Counted from the stretch's first letter, positions 1 through 6,612 are shown. The stretch: DNA of 13,483 nt from B1Sed10-231 sp046483385 (GCA_046483385.1 JAWODG010000158.1:1-13483); one strand, 5' to 3'. Notes: generated by a model from the letters alone, not told the origin. Numbers and translations are program-made.

Positions 1-138
1 TTTGAAAGAGGCCATAGGAAGCTGCTCGACGGCCTCGATCACGAAGTGAACCATGTCGTCCTCGGGCACCCAATCGCGTAGATCGGGCGGCATCAGCAGG
101 CGCGTTCGGCGGTCGATGTTTTTGAATCTTGCAGCCAT
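1..138 (-). CDS. IS transposase, N-terminal fragment (cut by window edge)
   Basis: The frame reads leftward from an ATG at 138 and is open to the window edge for 46 residues. It contains the stretch MPPDLRDWVPEDDMVHFVIE (residues 16-35). A basic start followed by 'DLR-W-PEDD--HF--EAV' is, from family knowledge, the typical N-terminus of IS1182/IS5-type DDE transposases with a DUF772 domain; the catalytic DDE core would lie outside the window. There is no strong Shine-Dalgarno site before the ATG, which is common for transposases. The inverted repeat marking the element's end should lie somewhere in 139-205, but only one end is visible, so it cannot be defined. Family assignment is by recognition of the N-terminus only. 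Confidence 0.75.
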   Translation of the reverse strand, partial: MAARFKNIDRRTRLLMPPDLRDWVPEDDMVHFVIEAVEQLPMASFK

Positions 139-205
139 GATGCCCACATGGTATTAAACTGACCCGGTGGGTGGCAAAGTCCGACAGGCTCTTAGCTCCG
201 GTTTT

Positions 206-502
206 TCAGAGAACGAAGCGCAGCACCAGTCCGAGCATTAGGAGGGCCGTCACGATCAGGATGATCCACCCCTTCGTACTCAGCTTCCGCCCCCGGCCGA
301 ACTCCCGGCGGATGAACTCGTCGTAGTCGAACTCGTCCTCCTCGCCGTAGCCGGTGGGGATGTCAGCACCCCACTTGTCCGCGTCCTCGGCCCAGCCGGT
401 CTTCTCGTCGGAGCCGCACTCGGGGCAGGAGCGGGCCCCGCGGGGCACCTCTGCCCCGCAGTGGGGGCAGGCAAACCAGTCGTCATCGCGCCGCTTGCTC
501 AT
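206..502 (-). CDS. zinc-ribbon protein with C-terminal membrane anchor
   Basis: This 98-residue protein has a double-CxxC zinc ribbon near its N-terminus (Cys12, Cys15, Cys26, Cys29 in the pattern CPHCG...CPECGSDEKTGW). An acidic middle follows (about residues 37-63), then a basic patch (about 65-77) and one hydrophobic segment (about 79-97) ending the chain. The ribbon would therefore sit in the cytoplasm, tethered to the membrane. Small proteins with a 'CPxCGSDE-TGW' ribbon recur as conserved hypotheticals in planctomycete- and verrucomicrobia-like genomes; no function is established that I know of. The frame stays open upstream to 634, but I choose the ATG at 502 because the upstream part looks non-coding and a consensus -10 box lies just before this ATG. 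The gene is divergent from the hydrolase at 673. Confidence 0.8.
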   Translation of the reverse strand: MSKRRDDDWFACPHCGAEVPRGARSCPECGSDEKTGWAEDADKWGADIPTGYGEEDEFDYDEFIRREFGRGRKLSTKGWIILIVTALLMLGLVLRFVL

Positions 503-511
503 GGCCAACCC

Positions 512-540
512 ATTATACGCCCGCGCCCGGCGGCCCAAAA
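512..540 (-). promoter_or_regulatory. sigma70-like promoter for the zinc-ribbon gene
   Basis: On the minus strand a perfect TATAAT (512-517) lies 17 bases after a weak -35 box, TTTTGG (535-540). Only 9 bases separate the -10 box from the ATG at 502, so transcription would begin within a few bases of the start codon and no Shine-Dalgarno site could be included. If the promoter is real, the mRNA is leaderless or nearly so. Confidence 0.5.
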
Positions 541-611
541 CCGAACCGCCGCGCCCCGGGACGTATAGCATCACAGTCCGGAACGCACCGCTCCACCGCA
601 CGGCGCTTCCG

Positions 612-640
612 TTGAACCCCGGGGCCCCGCGCACTATCCT
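612..640 (+). promoter_or_regulatory. candidate sigma70-like promoter for the alpha/beta hydrolase gene
   Basis: TTGAAC (612-617) and TATCCT (635-640) are separated by 17 bases. The expected transcript would start near 647, leaving a short leader that holds the AAGGAAG ribosome site (661-667) before the ATG at 673. Each box matches the consensus at four of six positions, so this is suggestive only. Confidence 0.4.
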
Positions 641-672
641 TCCTCCGGAGCCGGACCTGAAAGGAAGACGCC

Positions 673-1581
673 ATGACCGACCCGAACGAGCGCCGCAAGG
701 AACTCTACGCCCTCCTGGGGCGCCTGCCCGACCGCGACCGCCCTATCGCCGCCACCCCGGTCTCCACTGAGGAACGGAACGGCTATACTCTGGAGAGGCT
801 GACGCTGGACCTTAACGGGCTCGAGCCGGTGCCCGCGTTCTTCGTGCGCCCGGCCGACGGCGACGGCCCCCGGCCCGCCGTGCTCTACAACCATGCCCAC
901 GGCGGCGCCTACGACATCGGCAAGGACGAACTCATCGACGGCCGCGGCGCGCTGCAGGACCCGCCCTACGCCGAAGCCCTCACCGCGCGGGGCCTGTGCG
1001 CACTCTGCATCGACACCTGGGCCTTCGGCGAACGCCGCGGGCGCTCCGAGAGCGAGATATTCAAGGAGATGCTCTGGCGCGGCCGCGTCATGTGGGGAAT
1101 GATGGTTTACGACAACCTTCGGGCGCTCGACTACCTGGCCGGGCGGGACGACGTACAGTCCGACCGTATCGGCACGCTCGGCATCTCCATGGGCAGCACC
1201 ATGGCGTGGTGGACCGCCGCCCTCGACGAGCGCGTAAAGGTGACCGTGGACATCTGCTGCCTGACCGAGTTCGAGGACCTCGTCCGGATGCGCGGGCTGG
1301 ACGGACACGGTATCTACTACTATGTCCCCGACCTGCTGAACCACTTCACCTGCGCCGGGATAAACGCCCTCATCGCCCCACGCCCGCACCTCGGGCTCGC
1401 GGGCGAGGCCGACAGCCTGACGCCACCCTCCGGCCTGGACAAGATAGACGTCCACCTCAAGGAGGTTTACGCGGAAGCGGGCGCCCCGGACGCCTGGCGG
1501 CTCGAGCGCTATCCCTGCGGCCACATGGAGACCGCCGCCATGCGCGCCGAAGTCCTGGCATTCCTCGACCGTTGGCTGTAG
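673..1581 (+). CDS. alpha/beta hydrolase (dienelactone hydrolase / acetyl-xylan-esterase-like)
   Basis: This 302-residue protein has the alpha/beta hydrolase layout. An oxyanion-hole-type segment with a YNHAHGG motif is at residues 72-78, followed by an 'IDTWAFGERRGR' strand/loop (113-124). The nucleophile elbow is GISMG with Ser172. A likely acid is Asp247 in AGEADSLTP, and the catalytic His284 is in PCGHME near the C-terminus. The order Ser-Asp-His and the length fit the family. No signal peptide is seen, so a cytoplasmic esterase or carboxyl-ester hydrolase is likely; the substrate cannot be read from sequence. The ATG at 673 is preceded by an AAGGAAG ribosome site at good spacing. A prolyl-oligopeptidase-type peptidase is possible, but the propeller domain of that family is absent. 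Confidence 0.85.
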   Translation: MTDPNERRKELYALLGRLPDRDRPIAATPVSTEERNGYTLERLTLDLNGLEPVPAFFVRPADGDGPRPAVLYNHAHGGAYDIGKDELIDGRGALQDPPYAEALTARGLCALCIDTWAFGERRGRSESEIFKEMLWRGRVMWGMMVYDNLRALDYLAGRDDVQSDRIGTLGISMGSTMAWWTAALDERVKVTVDICCLTEFEDLVRMRGLDGHGIYYYVPDLLNHFTCAGINALIAPRPHLGLAGEADSLTPPSGLDKIDVHLKEVYAEAGAPDAWRLERYPCGHMETAAMRAEVLAFLDRWL

Positions 1582-1700
1582 AGCGGCCGCCAGGCAAGGC
1601 ACGGGTACGCCAGGCCCTGTAGCGGTCAGGCCCGCCTCCCGTTGTTTACGTTCCGGCCCTGGCCCTCCCCCACCCTTGGCTTTGTCTTTGCCGTTGCCGT

Positions 1701-1730
1701 TCTCCGTGCCCTCAGTGCCTCCGTGGTTAC
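1701..1730 (-). repeat. 'CCACGGAGGCAC'-type dispersed repeat relic
   Basis: Read on the minus strand this begins GTAACCACGGAGGCACTGAG and continues with GGCACGGAGA. It is a tandem-like run of the GGAGGCAC/GGACAC unit found scattered between genes in many environmental bacterial genomes. When translated it gives the familiar spurious 'NHGGTEGTE' peptide, which is the case in the long minus-strand frame here. No gene is implied. Confidence 0.6.
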
Positions 1731-1746
1731 TGCCGTCCGTAGTGCG

Positions 1747-1763
1747 CCCCGCCGCAGGCGGGG
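1747..1763. terminator. GC-rich hairpin downstream of the hydrolase gene
   Basis: A perfect 7-bp stem CCCCGCC/GGCGGGG encloses the loop GCA. No T-run follows on either strand, so it is not a canonical intrinsic terminator. It could act as a transcript-end stabiliser or simply be a mobile palindrome. Confidence 0.3.
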
Positions 1764-1900
1764 TCGTAGTGGCCGCCGTGGTCAGCCGTCGCCTCCAGCG
1801 CTGGCATTGCGCTCCTCCCCCGCCCGCGTTACCCTGAGATGTGGTAGGGGTTTGGCGGACGCCGGCCCTCATCGAGTGCCAACGACAAGGGGGACACACC

Positions 1901-2833
1901 ATGCTCATCGCCACAGAGGACGTCGTCTACGGTATGGACGAGGCCGGCGAACATGAGCCGCAGCCGGTCTATCACCGCGGCCACGTTCGCCGCGTCGAGC
2001 AGGGACAGAACGAGATAGTCGTCGCGCGCGAGGACAACCTCATCATCGTGCTGCGGGGCTCCCGCTCCAACCGGATCGAGACCGGCATCGAGGGCAGCAT
2101 CCACTCCCTGCTGCTGCTGGAGGAGGACCCGCTGCACCTGCTTATCGGAACCGAACCACCCCACGTCTACCGTCTCCGGGAGGAGTCCGTCGAGCGCATC
2201 GAGAGCTTCGACGAGCTGGAGTGCCGCGAGGACTGGTACACACCCTGGGGCGGGCCGGCGGCCGTGCGCAGCATGGCGCGCACCGACGACGGATGGGCCT
2301 ACGCCGACATCCACGTGGGCAGCATCATGCGCTCGCCCGACGAGGGTGCCACCTGGGAGCCGGTCACGCCGGAACTGCACGTGGACGTCCACCAGGTCGC
2401 CACCTGCCCGGCCGACGACGACCGGGTTTACGCCCAGACCGCCGACGCGTTCTGGATCAGCTACGACCGGGGCGACTCGTGGACCCACCGAGCCGAGGAC
2501 CTGGATGAGCGCTACGGGCGCTGCGTGACCGTCCACCCCGAGGACCCCGACCTGGTACTCTGCACAGTCAGCGACGGTCCGCACGGCGACAACGTCCACG
2601 GGCAGCTATACCGCAGCGAGGACGCCGGGCGGAATTGGTCGCACGTGGCCGACGGCTTCCCCGGCTCGACGGTGGACAACATCGACACGTTCCACGTGGA
2701 GTTCTCACCGCACGGGCAGGCATGGGCCGCGGTCGGCCACACCCTCTACGTCGGCCGCAACCGCGCGAGGGAGTGGGAACCGTTCTGGGACGCCCCCGAG
2801 CCCATAACCATGCTCTCCTGCCACCGGCAGTAA
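1901..2833 (+). CDS. BNR/Asp-box beta-propeller protein (sialidase/VPS10-like fold)
   Basis: This 310-residue protein carries three Asp-box motifs of the S-x-D-x-G-x-x-W type: SPDEGATW (145-152), SYDRGDSW (187-194) and SEDAGRNW (239-246). Each lies between beta-strand-like segments, as in BNR/sialidase-fold propellers and VPS10-type domains. I see no signal peptide, and the sialidase RIP motif and arginine triad are not evident. A non-enzymatic or unknown role is therefore more likely than true sialidase activity. Similar proteins are often annotated as 'exo-alpha-sialidase' or 'glycosyl hydrolase' on fold alone. The frame is open 20 codons further upstream, but the ATG at 1901 is chosen because AAGGGGG (1887-1893) sits 7 bases before it. 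Confidence 0.8.
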   Translation: MLIATEDVVYGMDEAGEHEPQPVYHRGHVRRVEQGQNEIVVAREDNLIIVLRGSRSNRIETGIEGSIHSLLLLEEDPLHLLIGTEPPHVYRLREESVERIESFDELECREDWYTPWGGPAAVRSMARTDDGWAYADIHVGSIMRSPDEGATWEPVTPELHVDVHQVATCPADDDRVYAQTADAFWISYDRGDSWTHRAEDLDERYGRCVTVHPEDPDLVLCTVSDGPHGDNVHGQLYRSEDAGRNWSHVADGFPGSTVDNIDTFHVEFSPHGQAWAAVGHTLYVGRNRAREWEPFWDAPEPITMLSCHRQ

Positions 2834-2860
2834 CCTCGCCGCAAGAACAAACGGCCATCA

Positions 2861-2888
2861 GACACAGATAAAGCCGATTCCGCCGATA
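2861..2888 (+). repeat. GxxExxY-associated dispersed repeat, copy 1
   Basis: The copy begins GACACAGATAAAGCCGATTC and is a degenerate version of the CACAGAT-AACAC-GATTACGC repeat. Its first nine bases (2861-2869) are exactly complementary to 2988-2996 in copy 2, so copies 1 and 2 form an inverted pair with a spacer of about 120 bases. Confidence 0.6.
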
Positions 2889-2974
2889 CACCGGCAGGGA
2901 GCATATCCTCTTCTCTCGGCCATTGGCGGCGCCAATCGCCGTATCGAACTGCCCGGCCGTTGCCGCAGTCTGCG

Positions 2975-3005
2975 GCCATCAGTGTTCATCTGTGTCTCGC
3001 TCGCC
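2975..3005 (-). repeat. GxxExxY-associated dispersed repeat, copy 2
   Basis: The core is CAGTGTTCATCTGTGTCTCG (2980-2999) on the plus strand, shared base for base with copy 4 (3181-3200). It lies in opposite orientation to copy 1. Between copies 1 and 2 is a small 6-bp stem, ATTGGC/GCCAAT (2922-2936), with loop GGC. Confidence 0.65.
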
Positions 3006-3051
3006 GCTCTGTACCTCTTGAGGCCGTGCCTGCGGCCCGGAGGACCGGCTA

Positions 3052-3091
3052 AGAGACACTGATAACGCCGATTACGCCGATGAAGCCACAC
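3052..3091 (+). repeat. GxxExxY-associated dispersed repeat, copy 3
   Basis: The copy reads AGAGACACTGATAACGCCGA and continues TTACGCCGATGAAG. The segment 3053-3063 pairs with 3189-3199 of copy 4 at 10 of 11 positions, making a second inverted pair next to the first. Confidence 0.6.
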
Positions 3092-3165
3092 TGAACGCAA
3101 AGCTTTCTGGCATCCGTATCCGCATCAGCGGCAAAGACGGGGGCCTACGAGGTTCCGCCTTTGCC

Positions 3166-3206
3166 GTAATCTGCGTGCATCAGTGTTCATCTGTGTCTCG
3201 TTTGCC
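3166..3206 (-). repeat. GxxExxY-associated dispersed repeat, copy 4
   Basis: This is the best-preserved intergenic copy: GTAATCTGCGTGCATCAGTG followed by TTCATCTGTGTCTCG on the plus strand. It ends about 30 bases before the stop codon of the GxxExxY gene. Its start, GTAATCTGCGT, is repeated at 3599-3609 at the other end of that gene. Confidence 0.65.
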
Positions 3207-3235
3207 TTTCTGTCGCAGCCGTCTCAGGGTCGGCC

Positions 3236-3613
3236 TTACCGGTCGAAGACCCTCCGTTTGACCTCGACTTTCCGCCCGAAGTTCAGCAGCAGGCCCACCT
3301 CGATGCCCGTCGCCTTCAGGTAGTTGACCAACTGCACCTCGTGGACTGCATCGAGCGTGGCGACGGCCTTCACCTCCACGACCACCTTGCCGTCAACAAT
3401 CAGGTCGGCCACGTAGTCGCCTACCACTTCCCCCTCATAGCTCACCTGCACCGGCACTTGTTGCCGGACCTCGTGTCCGGCGCGTCGTAGCTCGATCCCG
3501 AGGGCGTTCTCGTACACCTTCTCCATGAACCCGTATCCCAGCGTGTTGTGCACCTTGTACGCCGCACCGATGATCCGCTTCGTCAACTCGCCGTGCCTGT
3601 AATCTGCGTTCAT
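3236..3613 (-). CDS. GxxExxY family protein (PDDEXK_3-like)
   Basis: This 125-residue protein carries the family motif as GFMEKVY (residues 28-34) after RIIGAAYKVHNTLG, the usual N-terminal helix. A PD-(D/E)xK nuclease-like core follows: Asp70 in DYVADL, then VVVEVKA with Glu80 and Lys82, then HEVQLVNYLKATG with Gln94. All key positions look intact and the length is typical. The family has a predicted nuclease fold, but no role that I know to be established. The frame is open further upstream, but the ATG at 3613 gives the usual family start (MNAD...). There is no clear Shine-Dalgarno site, because the bases before the ATG belong to the dispersed repeat. The gene is isolated and opposite in strand to its neighbours. 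Confidence 0.85.
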   Translation of the reverse strand: MNADYRHGELTKRIIGAAYKVHNTLGYGFMEKVYENALGIELRRAGHEVRQQVPVQVSYEGEVVGDYVADLIVDGKVVVEVKAVATLDAVHEVQLVNYLKATGIEVGLLLNFGRKVEVKRRVFDR

Positions 3614-3633
3614 CCGCGTTGACCAGCGTCTGG
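3599..3633 (-). repeat. dispersed repeat copy 5, overlapping the GxxExxY start codon
   Basis: The plus-strand sequence GTAATCTGCGTTCATCCGCG, continuing TTGACCAGCG, is the repeat in the same orientation as copy 4. The ATG of the GxxExxY gene (3613-3611) and its first codons (M-N-A-D-Y) are made of repeat sequence, so the repeat is partly coding. Confidence 0.65.
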
Positions 3634-4474
3634 AGTCAGTGAGCATTAGACAGTAAACGGAAGGTCGCACCAGCACTCGCGCATAGCCCGACCGCCCTCA
3701 TTGGCCTTCCGCATGGGGCGTGGCGGCCTCCTCCAGTCCAGAGCACCGACTGCGCCACAACTGGCGTAGCGCTCCGACGGCGTTCAAGAGCATCGCGTTG
3801 CCCACAAGCAGCCTTCCCAGGGGCTCCTACGTGAAGAAAGCCGCTTCAAGCAGACATATACACAGCACCAGAAGTGTACTCCAGTATCTGTGACTCACGT
3901 GCTGTCCTCCGTCGGGACCGCGGGTTCCGGGACCCACCAAACTGGCACACAACCCGTCTTCCGACGAGGGACATGAACCGCGCACCCTCTGCCCTCTTCC
4001 ATCCGGACTACCTGTGGCTGTCCCGGCAGAGATTATATCGGATGCGGAGGTAGCGCCAAAAGGATGTTCTTTGTTGTCACCGACTGCCGGTGCTGCCCGC
4101 AGGTGGCTTGGAAGCGGAGAGTGCCGCGGCAGGGAAGGGAGCGCCATGGCAGCGCGGTCCGCTTGCGCGGGCCTCTGCAAGCCCCCCTTTGCCCTGCCGG
4201 TGCGGGGCTTCGAAGCCCCTGGAGCGGCTGTGCCACATGCGGCGCAGTTATTGAGGGCGCCGGGAACGCGCGGTGCAGGAATTGATCCTCCGCTGCTCCG
4301 TCTCGGGTTGCTTCCGTGGGCGGATGGTCAGTCGTATGGTTTGGCCTGCGACGAGCTTGCGGATCCGACCATGTCTCCAGCCTCGTTGCGTGGTCCGTTG
4401 CGGCACCGGGATTGCGCACCCCTTCCGACGTCGACTTGCCGGATTGGCTGCGGAGGCGCGCGAATGCCGCTATG
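3634..4474. other. long gene-free stretch upstream of the yugP-leuC cluster
   Basis: I find no convincing gene in these roughly 840 bases. The open frames on both strands give low-complexity peptides with no recognisable domain, and they lack ribosome sites. Codon-position bias also appears weaker than in the flanking genes. No tRNA, rRNA or CRISPR structure was recognised. The stretch contains a 16-bp palindrome (4204-4219) and small hairpins, for example GGGT/ACCC inside the sequence GGGTTCCGGGACCC. It may be a decayed gene or mobile-element relic, or may hold an unrecognised small RNA. Confidence 0.4.
4204..4219. repeat. 16-bp perfect palindrome
   Basis: GGGGCTTCGAAGCCCC is fully self-complementary. 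A related half-site, AAGCCCC, occurs about 20 bases earlier, so two alternative hairpins are possible. It lies about 270 bases before the -35 box of the cluster promoter. It could be an operator for a dimeric regulator or simply a stable hairpin. Confidence 0.4.
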
Positions 4475-4502
4475 TTGAACCTGAGCGGTGCCATGCTATA
4501 AT
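4475..4502 (+). promoter_or_regulatory. strong extended -10 promoter for the yugP-leuC-activase-leuD cluster
   Basis: TTGAAC (4475-4480) is followed after 16 bases by a perfect TATAAT (4497-4502). The -10 box is preceded by TGC, giving the extended -10 form TGnTATAAT. The transcript should start near 4509, leaving a leader of about 100 bases before the ATG at 4612. It is the best promoter in the window and is placed to drive the whole four-gene cluster. Confidence 0.65.
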
Positions 4503-4542
4503 ACATTTTCGTTGTGAACCGGGGCCATTCCGCCGTCCGAGT

Positions 4543-4558
4543 GGGGCGTCCGCGCCCC
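4543..4558 (+). promoter_or_regulatory. stable hairpin in the cluster's 5' leader
   Basis: The stem GGGGCG/CGCCCC (6 bp) encloses the tetraloop TCCG within the predicted leader. It could protect the mRNA or attenuate expression. No T-run follows, so it is not an intrinsic terminator by itself, and I recognise no riboswitch class. Confidence 0.35.
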
Positions 4559-4611
4559 CGCCGCGCGCGAAACCCCAGTGTTCCCATCGACAACAACCGA
4601 GGTATCGCGAA

Positions 4612-5325
4612 ATGCCACTGTTCTGGGATCCGACGTTCCTGCTGTTGATCCCGCCCATGCTGCTGGCCATGTACGCCAGCTCGAAGGTGAAATCGACGTT
4701 CGAGGAATACTCGCGGCACCGCTCCTCCTCCGGCGTGACCGGCGCCGAGGTGGCCCGCGGCATCCTGCAGAAGGCCGGGCTGGGCAACATCAAGATAAGC
4801 CGCACCTCCGGCACGCTGAGCGACCATTACGACCCGCGCGGCGGCGAGCTGAAGCTCAGCGACGGCGTTTACGGCTCCCCGAGCCTGGCCGCCCTCGGCG
4901 TGGCGGCCCACGAGGCCGGCCACGCGCTGCAGGACGCCGAGGGGTACGTCCCGCTGAAGCTGCGGCAGGGCATCTGGCCCGTCGCCGCCTTCGGCAGCAA
5001 CCTGGGCCCCATCATCGCGATCGTCGGCATCCTGATGACGGCGCTCTCGCCGGTCGGATGGGCGCCCGTGGTGGCGAAGGTGGGCATCTGGATCTTCGCC
5101 GCGGCGACCGTCTTCACCGTCATGACCATCCCGGTGGAGCTGAACGCCAGCCGCCGGGCGCTGAAGGTGCTGGAGGGTTCCGGCTACATCTCCTCGAACG
5201 AGCGGCCGGACGTCAAAAAGGTGCTGGACGCCGCCGCGCTGACCTACATGGCATCGGCCTTCATGGCGATAATGATGCTTCTGAGATTCATTCTTCTTTT
5301 CGCGATGGTGTCCCGGCGCCGTTGA
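4612..5325 (+). CDS. yugP: YugP-type membrane zinc metallopeptidase
   Basis: This 237-residue integral membrane protein is of the Zn_peptidase_2 (YugP) family. The zinc-binding HEAGH motif is at residues 100-104 (His100, Glu101, His104) in LGVAAHEAGHALQ. The conserved PVELNASRRAL segment follows at 174-184, and Glu176 is a plausible third ligand. Hydrophobic segments are at about 8-24, 123-145, 155-174 and 207-233. The usual 'SSGVTGAEVAR-IL' and 'LSDHYDPR---LKLS--VY' blocks are present, so the protein looks intact. The family is a putative neutral zinc peptidase of unknown substrate. The ATG at 4612 is preceded by GAGG (4599-4602). The frame is open far upstream, but the promoter at 4475 and the family N-terminus support this start. 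It is first in the cluster, 21 bases before leuC; the link with dehydratases may be incidental. Confidence 0.88.
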   Translation: MPLFWDPTFLLLIPPMLLAMYASSKVKSTFEEYSRHRSSSGVTGAEVARGILQKAGLGNIKISRTSGTLSDHYDPRGGELKLSDGVYGSPSLAALGVAAHEAGHALQDAEGYVPLKLRQGIWPVAAFGSNLGPIIAIVGILMTALSPVGWAPVVAKVGIWIFAAATVFTVMTIPVELNASRRALKVLEGSGYISSNERPDVKKVLDAAALTYMASAFMAIMMLLRFILLFAMVSRRR

Positions 5326-5346
5326 CGCCGCGCGCAGGAGGGCTTC

Positions 5347-6612
5347 ATGGGAGCGACGATCACGGAGAAAATCCTGGCCGCGCACTGCGACCAAGAACGC
5401 GTGCGCCCGGGGCAGTTCATCATGGCGAACGTGGACTTCTGCCTGGGCAACGACATCACCGCCCCCATAGCCATCGAGCAGTTCGAGAAGGCCGGCTTCG
5501 AGGAGGTCTTCGACCGCACCCGGATCGCGCTCGTGCCGGACCACTTCACCCCGAACAAGGACATCAAGGCCGCCACGCTGAGCAAGCAACTCCGGGAGTT
5601 CGCCCGCAAGCATGACCTCGAGAACTACTGGGAGGTCGGCCGGGTGGGCATCGAACACGCCCTCCTGCCGGAGCAGGGGCTGGTGGGGCCGGGCGATCTG
5701 GTGATCGGCGCCGACTCCCACACCTGCACCTACGGCGCCGTCGGCGCCTTCTCGACCGGCGTGGGCAGCACGGACCTGGCGGCATGCTTCGCCACGGGGA
5801 CCGTCTGGCTGCGCGTGCCGGAGTCGATGAAGTTCACCTACACCGGCGAGCTGCCCCGCTGGGTCGGCGGCAAGGACCTGATTCTCTACACAATCGGGCG
5901 CATCGGCGTGGACGGCGCGCTCTACCGCGCGATGGAGTTCTGCGGACCGGCCATCGAGAACCTGCCGATGGACGACCGCTTCACCATGTGCAACATGGCC
6001 ATAGAGGCGGGCGGCAAGAGCGGCATCGTGCCGCCGGACGAGGCGACCCGCGATTACTGCGACGGCCGGCTCCGCCGGGAGGCCCACTACTACGAGAGCG
6101 ACCCCGACGCGGATTACGCCGAGCAGTACGAATGGGACGTGGGCGGGATGAGCCCGCAGGTGGCGGCGCCCTTCCTGCCGTCCAACACGAAGCCGGTCGA
6201 GGAGTTCAAGGACGTCGAGATCGACCAGGTCGTGATCGGCTCGTGCACCAACGGGCGGATAAGCGACCTGCGCATTGCGGCCGAGATACTGCGGGGCCGG
6301 AAGGTCGCGCCGTCGGTGCGCCTGATAGTCTTCCCGGCCACTCAGGAGATCTACCGGCAATCGCTGGATGAGGGATTGGTGGACGTGTTCATAGAGTCGG
6401 AGGCGGCGTTCTCCACCCCCACGTGCGGCCCGTGCCTTGGCGGGCACATGGGCGTGCTGGCGGCGGGAGAGCGCGCGCTGGCGACCACGAACCGCAACTT
6501 CCGAACGCGAATGGGACATCCGGACAGCGAAGTGTATCTGTGCAACCCGGCGGTGGCCGCCGCCAGCGCGGTGACCGGGCGCATCACGCATCCGGCCGAA
6601 CTGGTGGGCTGA
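5347..6612 (+). CDS. leuC: 3-isopropylmalate dehydratase-like large subunit (aconitase family)
   Basis: This 421-residue protein is of the short, two-subunit (archaeal-type IPMI/homoaconitase) class. In the leucine pathway the class interconverts 2- and 3-isopropylmalate with a catalytic [4Fe-4S] cluster. The three cluster ligands are visible: Cys300 in GSCTNG, and Cys360 and Cys363 in TCGPCLGG. Other landmarks are VPDHFTPNKD (63-72), GADSHTCTYG (121-130) and the C-terminal NRNFRTRMGHP (382-392) with its substrate-phosphate-type arginines. The start is fixed by a perfect AGGAGG (5336-5341). The partner small subunit is not next to it but lies about 4.3 kb downstream, beyond the giant activase. 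Substrate could be isopropylmalate, homoaconitate, citramalate-type or another hydroxyacid; no leuA or leuB is in view. Confidence 0.9.
   Translation: MGATITEKILAAHCDQERVRPGQFIMANVDFCLGNDITAPIAIEQFEKAGFEEVFDRTRIALVPDHFTPNKDIKAATLSKQLREFARKHDLENYWEVGRVGIEHALLPEQGLVGPGDLVIGADSHTCTYGAVGAFSTGVGSTDLAACFATGTVWLRVPESMKFTYTGELPRWVGGKDLILYTIGRIGVDGALYRAMEFCGPAIENLPMDDRFTMCNMAIEAGGKSGIVPPDEATRDYCDGRLRREAHYYESDPDADYAEQYEWDVGGMSPQVAAPFLPSNTKPVEEFKDVEIDQVVIGSCTNGRISDLRIAAEILRGRKVAPSVRLIVFPATQEIYRQSLDEGLVDVFIESEAAFSTPTCGPCLGGHMGVLAAGERALATTNRNFRTRMGHPDSEVYLCNPAVAAASAVTGRITHPAELVG

Larger units (their letters stand above)
1582..1900. other. gene-free stretch between the hydrolase and BNR genes
   Basis: These 319 bases hold no convincing gene. 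They are pyrimidine-rich on the plus strand and contain a dispersed-repeat relic (1701-1730), a GC-rich hairpin (1747-1763) and, at the right end, the ribosome site AAGGGGG (1887-1893) of the next gene. I see no good promoter here. Confidence 0.5.

Noticed and set aside
139..205. Terminal inverted repeat of the IS element at the left edge
   Set aside because: Only one end is in the window, so no inverted pair or target duplication can be shown.
634..1914. A minus-strand open frame containing a 'NHGGTEGTE' peptide opposite the hydrolase
   Set aside because: The peptide is the translation of a dispersed repeat, and the rest is antisense to a clear alpha/beta hydrolase.
2858..3100. A small minus-strand frame containing an 'ETQMNTDG'-like peptide
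   Set aside because: It is made largely of translated dispersed-repeat sequence, with no ribosome site and no domain.
2861..3206. CRISPR array suggested by several similar short repeats
   Set aside because: The copies are degenerate, alternate in orientation and have irregular spacing; they match the dispersed repeat type associated with GxxExxY genes instead.
4178..4225. A tRNA-like T-arm (GGCTTCGAAGCC) within the palindrome
   Set aside because: No acceptor, D or anticodon arm can be built around it on either strand; the palindrome alone explains the resemblance.
4014..4478. Open frames in the gap before yugP, on both strands
   Set aside because: No domain, no consistent codon bias and no convincing ribosome site; two overlapping plus-strand frames look equally non-coding.
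4033..6591. A minus-strand open frame of about 850 codons opposite yugP and leuC
   Set aside because: Both genes on the plus strand have intact catalytic motifs. The antisense product is arginine/histidine-rich and featureless, typical of antisense frames in this base composition.
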